Below are positions 1 through 8,833 of a stretch of 22,316 nt of DNA, in pieces. Positions within the stretch are counted from its first letter, which is position 1. Every line of letters starts with the position of its first letter. The notes under the pieces were generated by a model. The model did not search any database. It was not told the DNA's origin and was given only the letters and a program-made list of their open reading frames with translations. A program made the translations under genes and the position numbers. The stretch is from JBOFFC01 sp051648405 (lineage in GTDB: Bacteria; Planctomycetota; Planctomycetia; Pirellulales; Lacipirellulaceae). The stretch is from the NCBI GenBank assembly GCA_051648405.1, contig JBOFFC010000119.1, positions 1 through 22,316 on the forward strand, written 5' to 3'.

Positions 1-51
1 CCGCAGTGTGAAGTGGGTACCCAGTTCACACTGCGGGACAAGCCCGCAGTG
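1..51. repeat. Overlapping inverted repeats at window start
   Basis: Bases 1-12 are a perfect reverse complement of 25-36, with the palindrome GGGTACCC (15-22) in the loop. Bases 30-37 are also a perfect reverse complement of 43-50 with a 5-nt loop. The two hairpins share 30-36, so they cannot form together. The tract lies just past the stop of the minus-strand gene ending at 70, so it could act as its transcription end, although there is no T-run. It may also be one copy of a dispersed intergenic repeat. The structure is seen directly; the role is inference. Confidence 0.6.
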
Positions 52-69
52 GCACCCAGCGTCGCACGT

Positions 70-1059
70 CTACTCGGTTGAAGCCTCCTCAACATCCTCA
101 ACGGCCTGCACCCGAAGGATCTTCGACCCGCCATCAGGAGTTTTCACGAGAACGGACTTCTCACGTTCTGCGGAGGCATCTTGCTCGTTCCATTCGCCCT
201 CGATTTTTGCCACATACTCGGCAAACTGTAGAGGACCTTCTTTATCTCGCTGCTCACTAGCGACAACGATCAACGTGTCAAGTTGCCTGCGCAACTCCGC
301 AACCGCGGTTGTTTCGGGCAAAGACTCTAGAACCCCATATGCCTGATCCATGGCTGTTCTTGCAGACTGAGGGCGACCCAAAGCAAGGTGCATCTCAGCA
401 CAAAGGAGACTTGCTCTCACACACCGCAATGCCTTTTCAACCAAAGACATGTCCGGCTCATTGTGGACAACCCTTAACGCGTCTGCCACACAGCCTTCAC
501 CCTTGTGTAACTCGCCCTTGCTGAAAGCGCAACGAGCTCGAAGCAGATGAATCCTGTACGCGATAGCGTAGTCGTGCCCTACCAGTAGGGCATCGTCAGC
601 GAACTGCTCGGCGAGTGTCAGGCGACCGAGCATGAATGCAGCGTTTGCCAGTTCGCTCCGGACCGTCGATGAAACCAGATGACTGAGCTCGAAGTAGAGT
701 TGGAACGCCTCATTTGCTGCAAGCTCGTATTGCGGAACGTACCGCTCGTCGAAGGTCAACGTTCCCAGGCAGTCGCCGCCTTGGCAAGGCGACGTACCGG
801 AGACGCTGAGGCCCGTTGCGTACTGCTGAAGCTCTTGAAGGTGAGAGACGAGGTAGTACAGCCGTTGAAACCGCGTGTCTTGCGCCGACTGACTCGCAAT
901 CTCTCGATTCTGCCGAACGTTGTCGCTGGAGCTTTGGGAGTTGGACCATGCCGAACAAGCCGCCATAAGCGAGATTAACAGAGCAAGCCTTGGTTCGTAG
1001 TCCGAGAGCTTACGAGTTCGCGGCGGCTGCGTTTGCTCTGAGTTTGTCGCTGCTTCCAT
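70..1059 (-). CDS. Hypothetical membrane-anchored helical-repeat (TPR-like) protein
   Basis: This 329-aa protein belongs to no family I can name. After about 22 polar residues it has one hydrophobic stretch (about residues 24-37, LALLISLMAACSAW), which reads as a signal anchor. The rest is mostly alanine- and leucine-rich amphipathic helices (about 110-280), with spacing like tetratricopeptide repeats, for example ELANAAFMLGRLTLAEQFADDAL. The C-terminus is charged. This suggests a membrane-tethered scaffold facing either side, but no catalytic motif is visible. The gene lies 182 bp downstream of dnaK on the same strand. Its base composition is clearly less GC-rich than its neighbours, which hints at later acquisition or weak selection. 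The ATG at 1059 is the only obvious start that precedes the hydrophobic segment. The coding call is fairly secure; the function is unknown. Confidence 0.7.
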   Translation of the reverse strand: MEAATNSEQTQPPRTRKLSDYEPRLALLISLMAACSAWSNSQSSSDNVRQNREIASQSAQDTRFQRLYYLVSHLQELQQYATGLSVSGTSPCQGGDCLGTLTFDERYVPQYELAANEAFQLYFELSHLVSSTVRSELANAAFMLGRLTLAEQFADDALLVGHDYAIAYRIHLLRARCAFSKGELHKGEGCVADALRVVHNEPDMSLVEKALRCVRASLLCAEMHLALGRPQSARTAMDQAYGVLESLPETTAVAELRRQLDTLIVVASEQRDKEGPLQFAEYVAKIEGEWNEQDASAEREKSVLVKTPDGGSKILRVQAVEDVEEASTE

Positions 1060-1200
1060 GCGATGGTCTCAACGGCCGGTTTTTGGGGGTCGGACTCGCC
1101 TTAGTTCACTCGATCACACGAACTATCGCCTCCTCCAGCTCGCCACGCCCTCCGGTCGCTCCCTCGACGGTCGCGGCTCGGTGCGTTCGCTACGCCAACG

Positions 1201-1235
1201 CCCGTCGCCGACAGCCGACAGCCATTCGCCGACCG
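1201..1235. repeat. Heptanucleotide-periodic tract downstream of dnaK
   Basis: Five consecutive 7-bp units start at 1201, 1208, 1215, 1222 and 1229: CCCGTCG, CCGACAG twice, CCATTCG and CCGACCG. The tract sits just beyond the dnaK stop codon. It resembles the tract at 16741-16782 in unit length and composition. Confidence 0.6.
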
Positions 1236-1241
1236 CCCCCC

Positions 1242-3149
<1,908 letters not shown>

Positions 3150-3479
3150 ATCAGGAAGCTCCTAAAGCGTCGTTGGGTGTGCGGATCGCGGGTCGCGCCA
3201 GCCCGAGGCCGGCGCGCACCCCGCCGAGGCCCGCTGGAATGCAAAGCGGGCGCCGGTTTCGCTAACCCGCCGAGAAACGGCCGGGCAACTTGACTTAAGC
3301 CGAGGCGAGAGCGATGGTTAGGGCAAGCGGGACGCCCGAGAGTTCGGGCCCCGGGAGGTGCGATCGGCTGCCAAATCGTCACCCCCCGATAGCGACCCCC
3401 GGGGTGGCTGACCTAAGCCCCGCCAGTTTGGCAGCCCCGCGTCGAAAACCCCGCCCCCTCTAACGCTTACGACGCACGA
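3150..3479. other. Divergent dnaK / pheA intergenic region
   Basis: This 330-bp spacer separates the divergent dnaK and pheA genes and should hold both promoters. It contains the dnaK Shine-Dalgarno (3159-3163), a 6-bp perfect hairpin at 3334-3349 (GCCCGA/TCGGGC, 4-nt loop) and a 10-bp perfect inverted repeat (3366-3375 with 3427-3436). A TTGACT hexamer lies at 3290-3295 on the plus strand, but no acceptable -10 follows 16-18 bases later. No CIRCE heat-shock operator is present. I see no gene in it. Confidence 0.6.
3366..3436. repeat. 10-bp inverted repeat upstream of pheA
   Basis: GGCTGCCAAA (3366-3375) is an exact reverse complement of TTTGGCAGCC (3427-3436), with 51 bases between the arms. 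It lies 44 bp before the pheA start and could be a leader RNA stem or a pair of operator half-sites. The function is not evident from sequence. Confidence 0.5.
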
Positions 3480-4364
3480 ATGGCGACCGGCCCCGCTCTC
3501 CGCATCGCGTTCCTCGGACCGAAGGACAGCTTCAGCGACCTGGCCGCGCGGAAGCACGCCCCGCGGGCCCTCGGGGCCGCCGGAGGGGGCGCCAAGCGGT
3601 ACGTGCCGGTGGCGAGCATCTCGGCCGTCTTCCGAGCCGTCTCCGCCGGTGAGTGCGACTACGGGGTCGTGCCGCTGGAGAACTCGACCCACGGCCGCGT
3701 GACCGACACGCTCGAGGCCCTGACGACGACCGACGTGCGGATCGTCGCCGAGGCGCCGCTGCGGATCCACCACTGCCTGCTGGGGCGCGGCCCCCTGGCG
3801 GCCGTCGAGCGCGTCGCTAGCAAGCCGCAGGCCCTCGACCAGTGCAAGCACTGGCTCGCCGAGCGGCTCCCCGCGGCCCGGCTCGAGCCGTGCGCCAGCA
3901 CCAGCGAGGCGGCCGCGATCGCGTCAAACGACCCGGCGGTCGCCGCGATCGCCAGCGAGCAGGCCGGCAAGGCCCAAGGCCTGAAGGTCCTCGCGCGGAA
4001 CATCGAGGACCAACCCGACAACCTGACCCGCTTCGCCGTGATCGGCCGGGCCGACGGGGGCCAGCCCGCGGCGACCGGCGACGACAAGACGTCGCTGGTG
4101 TTCGAGGTCCCCCACCAGCCGGGCTCGCTTGCCGACGCCCTGGCGATCTTCAAACGCCAGAAGCTGAACCTGACCTGGATCGAGTCGTTTCCGATCCCCG
4201 GCAGCCGCACGAGCGAGCAGTCGGGGGGGCGGTTCGTCTTCTTTGTCGAGTTCCAGGGGCACGAGCGCGACGAGCCGGTCGCCAGGGCGCTCAAGTCGCT
4301 CGCCCGAAAGTCGGTCTACCAGCGGGTGCTAGGAACCTATGCGCGTATCGGGGGGGTGGGTTAG
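3480..4364 (+). CDS. pheA: Prephenate dehydratase with C-terminal ACT domain
   Basis: It converts prephenate to phenylpyruvate in the phenylalanine branch, in the cytosol. The 294-aa protein opens directly with the dehydratase domain: IAFLGPKDSFSDLAA at 9-23, YGVVPLENSTHG at 61-72 (usual form ENSxEG), and the catalytic TRF at 183-185. The ACT regulatory domain runs from about 203 to 285. It carries ESFP at 235-238 where the canonical phenylalanine-binding motif is ESRP. There is no N-terminal chorismate mutase domain, unlike the bifunctional P-protein, so a separate mutase must exist elsewhere. The ATG start has no strong Shine-Dalgarno but fits the family's N-terminus. The DAHP synthase gene follows 89 bp downstream on the same strand, which pairs the first shikimate step with the phenylalanine branch. 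Confidence 0.95.
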   Translation: MATGPALRIAFLGPKDSFSDLAARKHAPRALGAAGGGAKRYVPVASISAVFRAVSAGECDYGVVPLENSTHGRVTDTLEALTTTDVRIVAEAPLRIHHCLLGRGPLAAVERVASKPQALDQCKHWLAERLPAARLEPCASTSEAAAIASNDPAVAAIASEQAGKAQGLKVLARNIEDQPDNLTRFAVIGRADGGQPAATGDDKTSLVFEVPHQPGSLADALAIFKRQKLNLTWIESFPIPGSRTSEQSGGRFVFFVEFQGHERDEPVARALKSLARKSVYQRVLGTYARIGGVG

Positions 4365-4453
4365 ACTCCGGGGCTTCGTTGGGGTCACCGGCGCACGCCC
4401 GGGTAGGCCCCGTGCCCCGATCCCGCCGCACCCCGTCGCCGACCGCTCGCCCC

Positions 4454-5479
4454 GTGATTGTCATCCTCAAGGACACGGCGACCGAGGCGCAGATCGCGCA
4501 CGTTGTCGAGCGCGTCGAGGCCCTCGGGCTGAAGGCCCACCTCAGCCGCGGCACCTACCGGACGGTCGTCGGCGTGATCGGCGACGAGGAGCAAATCCGC
4601 AACGCCCCGCTGCAAGCGATCCCCGGCGTCGCCGAGGTGATCCCCGTGCTGCCGGCCTACAAGTTGGCGAGCCTGACGGCCCACCCGCAGCCGACGATCG
4701 TCGAGGTCGGCCGCGGCAAGCACGTCACGAAGATCGGCGGCGGCCACTTGGGGATGATTGCCGGCCCTTGCGCGATCGAGTCGGCCGAGCGGCTCGACCT
4801 GATCGCCGCAGCGGTGAAGAAAGCGGGCTGTAACCTGCTGCGTGGGGGCGCCTACAAGCCGCGGACCAGCCCTTACGCCTTCCAAGGGATGGGGGACGAG
4901 GGGCTCAAGGTGCTCCGCGAAGTCGGCGACCGCCACGGCCTGCCGGTGGTGACCGAGGCGATCGACCCGCGGCACGTCGAGCTCGTCGCCGAGTACGCCG
5001 ACATGATCCAGCTCGGCGCGCGCAACATGCAGAACTTTGTGCTGCTGGCGGAAGTCGGCAAGACGAACAAACCCGTCCTGATGAAGCGCGGCATGGCGGC
5101 CACGGTGAAGGACCTGCTGATGAGCGCCGAGTACGTCCTTGCGCAGGGCAACTCGCAGGTCGTGCTGTGCGAGCGCGGCGTGAAGGGCTTCGACAACGCG
5201 ACACGCAACATGTACGACGTCGCCGCGGTGCCGCAGGCCAAGGAGCTTTCGCACCTGCCGATCATCGTCGATCCGAGCCACGCGACGGGCCGCCCCGAGC
5301 TGATCCCGGCCTGCGCCCTGGCCGGCGTGGCGGCCGGCGCCGACGGCGTTCACATCGAGGTCCACAACCTCCCCGAAGACGCGCTGAGCGACGGCCCCCA
5401 AGCTCTACTCCCCGACCAGTACGCGGCGGCGATGGTGCAGATCCGCAAGGTAGCCGAGGCGCTGGGCAAACAGTTTTAA
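4454..5479 (+). CDS. aroF: 3-deoxy-7-phosphoheptulonate (DAHP) synthase, type I-beta with N-terminal ferredoxin-like domain
   Basis: It condenses phosphoenolpyruvate with erythrose 4-phosphate, the first committed step of the shikimate pathway. The 341 aa match the length and architecture of the Thermotoga maritima enzyme. A ferredoxin-like regulatory domain (about 1-70, starting MIVILKDTATEAQIAHVVER) precedes the KDO8P/DAHP-synthase barrel. Barrel motifs visible are IAGPCAIES, LRGGAYKPRTSPYAFQG, QLGARNMQNF, LMKRG, LCERG and IVDPSHATG. The GTG at 4454 is chosen because it gives the expected M-I-V-I-L-K start; an in-frame GTG at 4412 would add 14 unconserved residues. No Shine-Dalgarno is seen. 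The N-terminal domain in this subclass mediates feedback inhibition by aromatic amino acids, which fits its position behind pheA. The symbol follows common usage for the subclass. Confidence 0.95.
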   Translation: MIVILKDTATEAQIAHVVERVEALGLKAHLSRGTYRTVVGVIGDEEQIRNAPLQAIPGVAEVIPVLPAYKLASLTAHPQPTIVEVGRGKHVTKIGGGHLGMIAGPCAIESAERLDLIAAAVKKAGCNLLRGGAYKPRTSPYAFQGMGDEGLKVLREVGDRHGLPVVTEAIDPRHVELVAEYADMIQLGARNMQNFVLLAEVGKTNKPVLMKRGMAATVKDLLMSAEYVLAQGNSQVVLCERGVKGFDNATRNMYDVAAVPQAKELSHLPIIVDPSHATGRPELIPACALAGVAAGADGVHIEVHNLPEDALSDGPQALLPDQYAAAMVQIRKVAEALGKQF

Positions 5480-5600
5480 CCGCAGATGAACGCAGATAAA
5501 CGCGGATGAAGAACCGAGGTAAGGGCCGATTCGATCGGGCGATTTTGACGCTTGTTCGTCATCCCTCTTTATCTGCGTTCATCTGCGTTCATCTGTGGTT
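5478..5600. repeat. Inverted pair of 10-bp-periodic repeats between aroF and tpiA
   Basis: The left arm (5481-5510) is three 10-mers: CGCAGATGAA, CGCAGATAAA, CGCGGATGAA. The right arm (5568-5597) is the same unit inverted: TTTATCTGCG, TTCATCTGCG, TTCATCTGTG. The left arm begins inside the aroF stop codon and the right arm ends 20 bp before the tpiA ATG. A transcript across it would form a stem of about 20 bp. From memory, this sequence type is dispersed in planctomycetes and some other phyla. Confidence 0.8.
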
Positions 5601-5620
5601 CCTTCCTTGAGGCTCGTTCG

Positions 5621-6373
5621 ATGCGTAAGCCCTTGATCGCCGGCAACTGGAAGATGAACACCGACCGCGCGTCGGGCGTGGCGCTGGCGAAGGCCGTCGC
5701 GGCCGGGGCGGCGTCGGTCGCCACGGCGGACCTCTTGGTCTGCCCCCCGGCGGTTTACCTCTCGGCGGTGGGCGAGGCGCTCGCCGGGAGCCCCGTCGCG
5801 CTCGGCGCCCAGAACATGAGCTGCAAAGACAACGGCGCGTTCACGGGCGAGGTCAGCCAAGCCATGCTGACCGACGTCGGGGCGAAGTTCGTGATCCTCG
5901 GCCACAGCGAACGCCGCCAGATCTTCGGCGAGCAGGACAAGAACGTCCGCGACAAAGCGCACAAGGCGCTCGCGGCTGGCATCACGCCGATTGTCTGCGT
6001 CGGCGAGCTGCTCGAAGAGCGTGAAGCCGGCAACACGGCCGCCGTCATCAAGACCCAGTTCGAGGGCTCGCTCGAAGGGCTCTCGGCCGACCAGGTCGAG
6101 AAAATCGTCATCGCCTACGAGCCGGTCTGGGCGATCGGCACCGGCAAAGTCGCCTCCCCCGAGCAAGCCGAAGAGGTCCACGCCGACCTTCGCCGGCTGC
6201 TCGCCGAGCGTTACACTGCCGCCGTCGCCGAGCGGGTCCGGATCCTTTACGGCGGCAGCGTGAAGCCCTCGAACGCCGCCGAGCTGCTCGGCCAACCGAA
6301 CATCGACGGCGCCCTTGTCGGGGGCGCCAGCCTGAAGGCAGAGGACTTCCTCGGCATCGCCGCCGGGGCATAG
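5621..6373 (+). CDS. tpiA: Triosephosphate isomerase
   Basis: It interconverts dihydroxyacetone phosphate and glyceraldehyde 3-phosphate in glycolysis and gluconeogenesis. The 250-aa length is normal for the family. All catalytic residues are visible: Lys11 in AGNWKMN, His95 in ILGHSERR and Glu167 in IAYEPVWAIGTGK, which leads into the mobile loop. The C-terminal phosphate-binding YGGSVKPSNA and GALVGGASL are intact. The ATG at 5621 is preceded by TGAGG 9-13 bases upstream and gives the family's usual M-R-K-P-L-I-A-G-N-W start. It is followed by secG, a neighbour of tpiA in many bacteria, though here 188 bp of repeat-rich spacer lies between them. Confidence 0.98.
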   Translation: MRKPLIAGNWKMNTDRASGVALAKAVAAGAASVATADLLVCPPAVYLSAVGEALAGSPVALGAQNMSCKDNGAFTGEVSQAMLTDVGAKFVILGHSERRQIFGEQDKNVRDKAHKALAAGITPIVCVGELLEEREAGNTAAVIKTQFEGSLEGLSADQVEKIVIAYEPVWAIGTGKVASPEQAEEVHADLRRLLAERYTAAVAERVRILYGGSVKPSNAAELLGQPNIDGALVGGASLKAEDFLGIAAGA

Positions 6374-6383
6374 GCACAGAACC

Positions 6384-6404
6384 CCCTCCCCCGATGGGGG
6401 AGGG
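6384..6404 (+). terminator. Candidate terminator-like hairpin after tpiA
   Basis: A perfect 9-bp stem, CCCTCCCCC (6384-6392) with GGGGGAGGG (6396-6404) and loop GAT, begins 11 bp after the tpiA stop. It is very stable but no T-run follows, so rho-independent function is uncertain. It may equally be a copy of a dispersed C-rich repeat. Confidence 0.45.
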
Positions 6405-6424
6405 CTTAAGTTGGAGGTTAAGCC

Positions 6425-6432
6425 GGGTACAC
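6425..6432. repeat. GGGTACAC intergenic motif, copy 1
   Basis: This octamer also occurs at 13803-13810 and 16625-16632, and inverted at 16692-16699. All four copies are intergenic and I found none inside a gene. Flanks are similar (C/GGGTACACG/G). Confidence 0.45.
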
Positions 6433-6453
6433 GGCGTTCACCCCCTCCCCTAA

Positions 6454-6477
6454 CCCCTCCCCCTAAAGGGAGAGGGG
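6454..6477. repeat. Second C-rich/G-rich hairpin before secG
   Basis: CCCCTCCCCC (6454-6463) can pair with GGGAGAGGGG (6468-6477), giving nine base pairs and one mismatch around a 4-nt loop. It echoes the hairpin at 6384-6404. Confidence 0.45.
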
Positions 6478-6530
6478 GATACGCGACGCGAATCACCCCC
6501 CTGAGCGGCGTACCCCTTACGGTTGCGACT

Positions 6531-6558
6531 CCGCCTTCCGCCTTCCGCCTTCCGCCTT
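6531..6558. repeat. Exact tandem repeat (CCGCCTT)x4 before secG
   Basis: Four identical 7-bp units run from 6531 to 6558 and end three bases before the secG ATG at 6562. They occupy the place where a Shine-Dalgarno would be expected. The tract is pyrimidine-rich on the coding strand and offers no ribosome-binding sequence. Confidence 0.9.
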
Positions 6559-6561
6559 CGC

Positions 6562-7026
6562 ATGGAAATCCTGATCCAACTCGTCCTCAGCCTGATGGCG
6601 ATATTCATCGTGCTGCTGGTGCTCGTGCAGCGCGGTCGCGGTGGCGGCCTCGCTGGCGCGCTCGGCGGACCGGGGGGCTCGAGCGCCTTCGGCGCCAAGG
6701 CGGGGGACACGTTCACCAAGATCACGATCTACACCGTCACGGCCTGGATCGTCCTGTGCGTGCTTTCGACCTACTGGGCGACCCACCGCGAGGACGCGCT
6801 CGCCAAGGGGGACGACTCGACGCTCTCCAGCCCGACGGCCCCGCTCGACACGCCCCCCGGCGACGAGAAGGCCGCGACCGGCGACACTCCCGCCGCCGAC
6901 GCGAAGCCGGCCGACGAAGCAAAGCCCGCCGCAGCGGAGGCCACAGCGCCGAAGCCCGAGGGCGAAGCCCCGTCGAGCGAGCCGGCGACGGACGCCGCGG
7001 CCGCTCCCGCGGACGCCGCCAAGTAG
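6562..7026 (+). CDS. secG: Preprotein translocase subunit SecG
   Basis: SecG is the small accessory membrane subunit of the SecYEG channel. The 154-aa protein has the expected fold: a first transmembrane helix (about 3-23, ILIQLVLSLMAIFIVLLVLVQ), the conserved glycine-rich cytoplasmic loop (RGRGGGLAGALGGPGGSSAFG, about 24-44), and a second helix (about 53-72). A C-terminal tail of about 80 residues rich in Ala, Pro, Glu and Lys follows. The core matches bacterial SecG; the tail is longer than in E. coli SecG (110 aa) and is probably disordered. The ATG at 6562 starts right at the first helix. No Shine-Dalgarno is present because a heptamer repeat occupies that position. The yicC-type gene begins 68 bp downstream. 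Confidence 0.93.
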   Translation: MEILIQLVLSLMAIFIVLLVLVQRGRGGGLAGALGGPGGSSAFGAKAGDTFTKITIYTVTAWIVLCVLSTYWATHREDALAKGDDSTLSSPTAPLDTPPGDEKAATGDTPAADAKPADEAKPAAAEATAPKPEGEAPSSEPATDAAAAPADAAK

Positions 7027-7094
7027 TTCGTAACTGCCGCGCGCCCTCGGCACGCCGTGTCGCGCCGAACGTATCCCCCCGCAAGGTAGCGCCA

Positions 7095-7970
7095 GTGCTC
7101 CTAAGCATGACCGGGTTCGGCGAGGGTCGGGCGACCAGCCCCACCATCGCCGCGCTCTCCGAGGTGCGGTCGATCAACAACCGCCACCTGAAGATCAGCT
7201 ACCGCTCGACCGACGGCTACCACGGCCTCGAATCGGAAGTCGAAGCCCTGGTACGCGAGCGGATCAGCCGCGGCACTGTGCAGGTGAACCTGCGGGTCGA
7301 GCGCCGCGCGAGCGCCGCCGACTACCGCCTGAACGCCGACGTCCTCGCCGCCTACCAGGCGCAGCTCGCCCAGCTCGACCCGAGCGGCGCAGCCCCCCCG
7401 CTCGAGCGGTTGCTCACGCTCCCCGGGGTTGTCAGCACCCCCGACGCGTCGGCCGCCGACCCCGAGGCGGACTGGCCGACGCTGCGTGAGTCGTTGCTCG
7501 CGGCACTCGACGCGCTGCAGGCGATGCGTCAGCGTGAGGGCTCGGCCCTGTCGAACGACCTGCTAGCGAACTGCGCCGAAGTCGCGTTGCTGCTGGGGGG
7601 GGTCGAAGAGCGCGCCCCCCTGGTCGCCGACAGCTACCGCGTGCGTTTGCACGAGCGCGTCGGCCAGGCGATGGAGAAGCTCGGCGTGACGATCGAAGCG
7701 CCGGACCTGGCGCGCGAGGTCGCGCTGTTCATCGACCGCAGCGACATCTCCGAAGAGACGGTCCGCCTGCGCAGCCACCTCGAGCAGTTCCACGAGACGA
7801 TCGCCCACGGCGAGAACGCCGGTCGCAAGCTCGAGTTCATCGCCCAAGAAATGGGCCGCGAAGTGAACACAATCGGCTCGAAGGCGAACGACACCGAGGT
7901 CTCGCGCCGCGTCGTCGATATGAAGGCGGCCCTCGAGCGCGTCCGCGAACAGGTCCAGAACGTCGAGTAA
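7095..7970 (+). CDS. yicC: YicC/YloC-family endoribonuclease
   Basis: The 291-aa protein is a full-length member of the YicC/YloC family, described as RNases that cleave structured or small RNAs. It begins with the hallmark SMTGFGEG (residues 4-11), has EVRSINNRHLKI near position 28, and ends with the conserved C-terminal half: DISEETVRLRSHLEQF, GRKLEFIAQEMGREVNTIGSKAND and VDMKAALERVREQVQNVE. The GTG at 7095 is preferred over the ATG at 7107. It gives the family's usual M-x-x-SMTGFG start and is preceded by AAGG at a suitable distance. It lies upstream of gmk, rpoZ and coaC, an order conserved in Firmicutes, which supports a shared housekeeping transcription unit. Confidence 0.93.
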   Translation: MLLSMTGFGEGRATSPTIAALSEVRSINNRHLKISYRSTDGYHGLESEVEALVRERISRGTVQVNLRVERRASAADYRLNADVLAAYQAQLAQLDPSGAAPPLERLLTLPGVVSTPDASAADPEADWPTLRESLLAALDALQAMRQREGSALSNDLLANCAEVALLLGGVEERAPLVADSYRVRLHERVGQAMEKLGVTIEAPDLAREVALFIDRSDISEETVRLRSHLEQFHETIAHGENAGRKLEFIAQEMGREVNTIGSKANDTEVSRRVVDMKAALERVREQVQNVE

Positions 7971-8029
7971 GAGGCGAGAGTCGCGACGTGTCGTCGCTGG
8001 TAGTCCGTTCCGCGTACGGGTCGCGAACG

Positions 8030-8057
8030 ACCAATGACCAAGCACCAATGACCAACA
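8030..8057. repeat. Heptanucleotide repeat ACCAATG-type, upstream of gmk
   Basis: Four 7-bp units follow one another: ACCAATG, ACCAAGC, ACCAATG, ACCAACA. The tract lies in the 177-bp spacer between the yicC-type gene and gmk. A degenerate inverted relative appears downstream of rpoZ. Confidence 0.75.
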
Positions 8058-8103
8058 GAACGCAGACCTCTCCAAAAGCGATCGCCTGCCCTCGAGCATC
8101 TTT

Positions 8104-8146
8104 CCTCCCGTCCCCTCGCCTCTAACCTCCCGCCTCTCGCCTTTAC
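8104..8146. repeat. Pyrimidine heptanucleotide tract abutting the gmk start
   Basis: The units are CCTCCCG, TCCCCTCG (8 bp), CCTCTAA, CCTCCCG, CCTCTCG and CCTTTAC, ending one base before the gmk GTG. As before secG, a pyrimidine-rich 7-bp-periodic tract takes the Shine-Dalgarno position. Confidence 0.7.
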
Positions 8147-8147
8147 C

Positions 8148-8747
8148 GTGGCTCCCTCTCCCGGCAAACTCGTCGTCATGTCCGGCCCCTCCGGGGTCGG
8201 CAAGAGCACGCTGGTGCGCAAGGTGCTGCTGCGCACGGGAGACCGGCTGCGGAAGAGCGTCTCGGCGACGACCCGGCCCCCCAGGCCCGGCGAAGCCGAC
8301 GGTGTGGACTACCACTTCCTTGCGGCCGACGAGTTCCGTCGGCGGGTCGCCGCGGGGGAATTCCTCGAGGCGATCGAGGTGTTCGGCCGCGGGCACTGGT
8401 ACGGCACGCTTCTTGCAGAGGTGCTCCCTAGCCTCGATCGAGGCTCTTGGGTACTCTTAGAGATTGATGTCGATGGTGCCGAGCGAGCCCTCGCAAGGTA
8501 CCCCGACGCGGTCACGCTGTTCGTCGTCCCGGCAGACCGGCGGGACGAGTCCGAGCGTGTGCTCGAAGAGCGGCTCCGCGCTCGTGGCACCGAGGACGAG
8601 GCTTCGCTCCGGCGCCGGCTGGAGGTCGCCCGCCACGAGCTCGACCGGGCGAGCGACTACAAGCACTTGATCGTCAACGAGGGACTCGACGACGCCGTGG
8701 ACCGGATCGTCGATGTCCTTGTGAGCGAAGGGTTTCCGTTGCCCTAG
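8148..8747 (+). CDS. gmk: Guanylate kinase
   Basis: It phosphorylates GMP to GDP with ATP, an essential step of guanine nucleotide supply. The 199-aa protein has the P-loop GPSGVGKS at 13-20, the GMP-binding segment SVSATTRPPRPGE (about 37-49) with GVDYHFL, and GEFLEAIEVFGRGHWYGT (about 70-87). A VLLEIDVDGA strand and the lid region with RLRARGTEDEASLRRRL follow. It is intact and of normal length. The GTG start puts the P-loop at the usual distance from the N-terminus. The preceding sequence is a C/T heptamer tract without a Shine-Dalgarno. rpoZ begins 86 bp downstream, an arrangement found in many bacteria. Confidence 0.97.
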   Translation: MAPSPGKLVVMSGPSGVGKSTLVRKVLLRTGDRLRKSVSATTRPPRPGEADGVDYHFLAADEFRRRVAAGEFLEAIEVFGRGHWYGTLLAEVLPSLDRGSWVLLEIDVDGAERALARYPDAVTLFVVPADRRDESERVLEERLRARGTEDEASLRRRLEVARHELDRASDYKHLIVNEGLDDAVDRIVDVLVSEGFPLP

Positions 8748-8833
8748 GGCGCCCCCCTAGGGTGCTCAGCGCCGACTCGGTCGGCAAGAACTCCCCCCAC
8801 GAGCGGCGCCCGCACGGCGCTGGATTGAATCCG

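Noticed and set aside
3290..3319. Plus-strand promoter with TTGACT upstream of pheA
   Set aside because: No acceptable -10 hexamer lies 16-18 bases downstream, so one hexamer alone is not enough in this composition.
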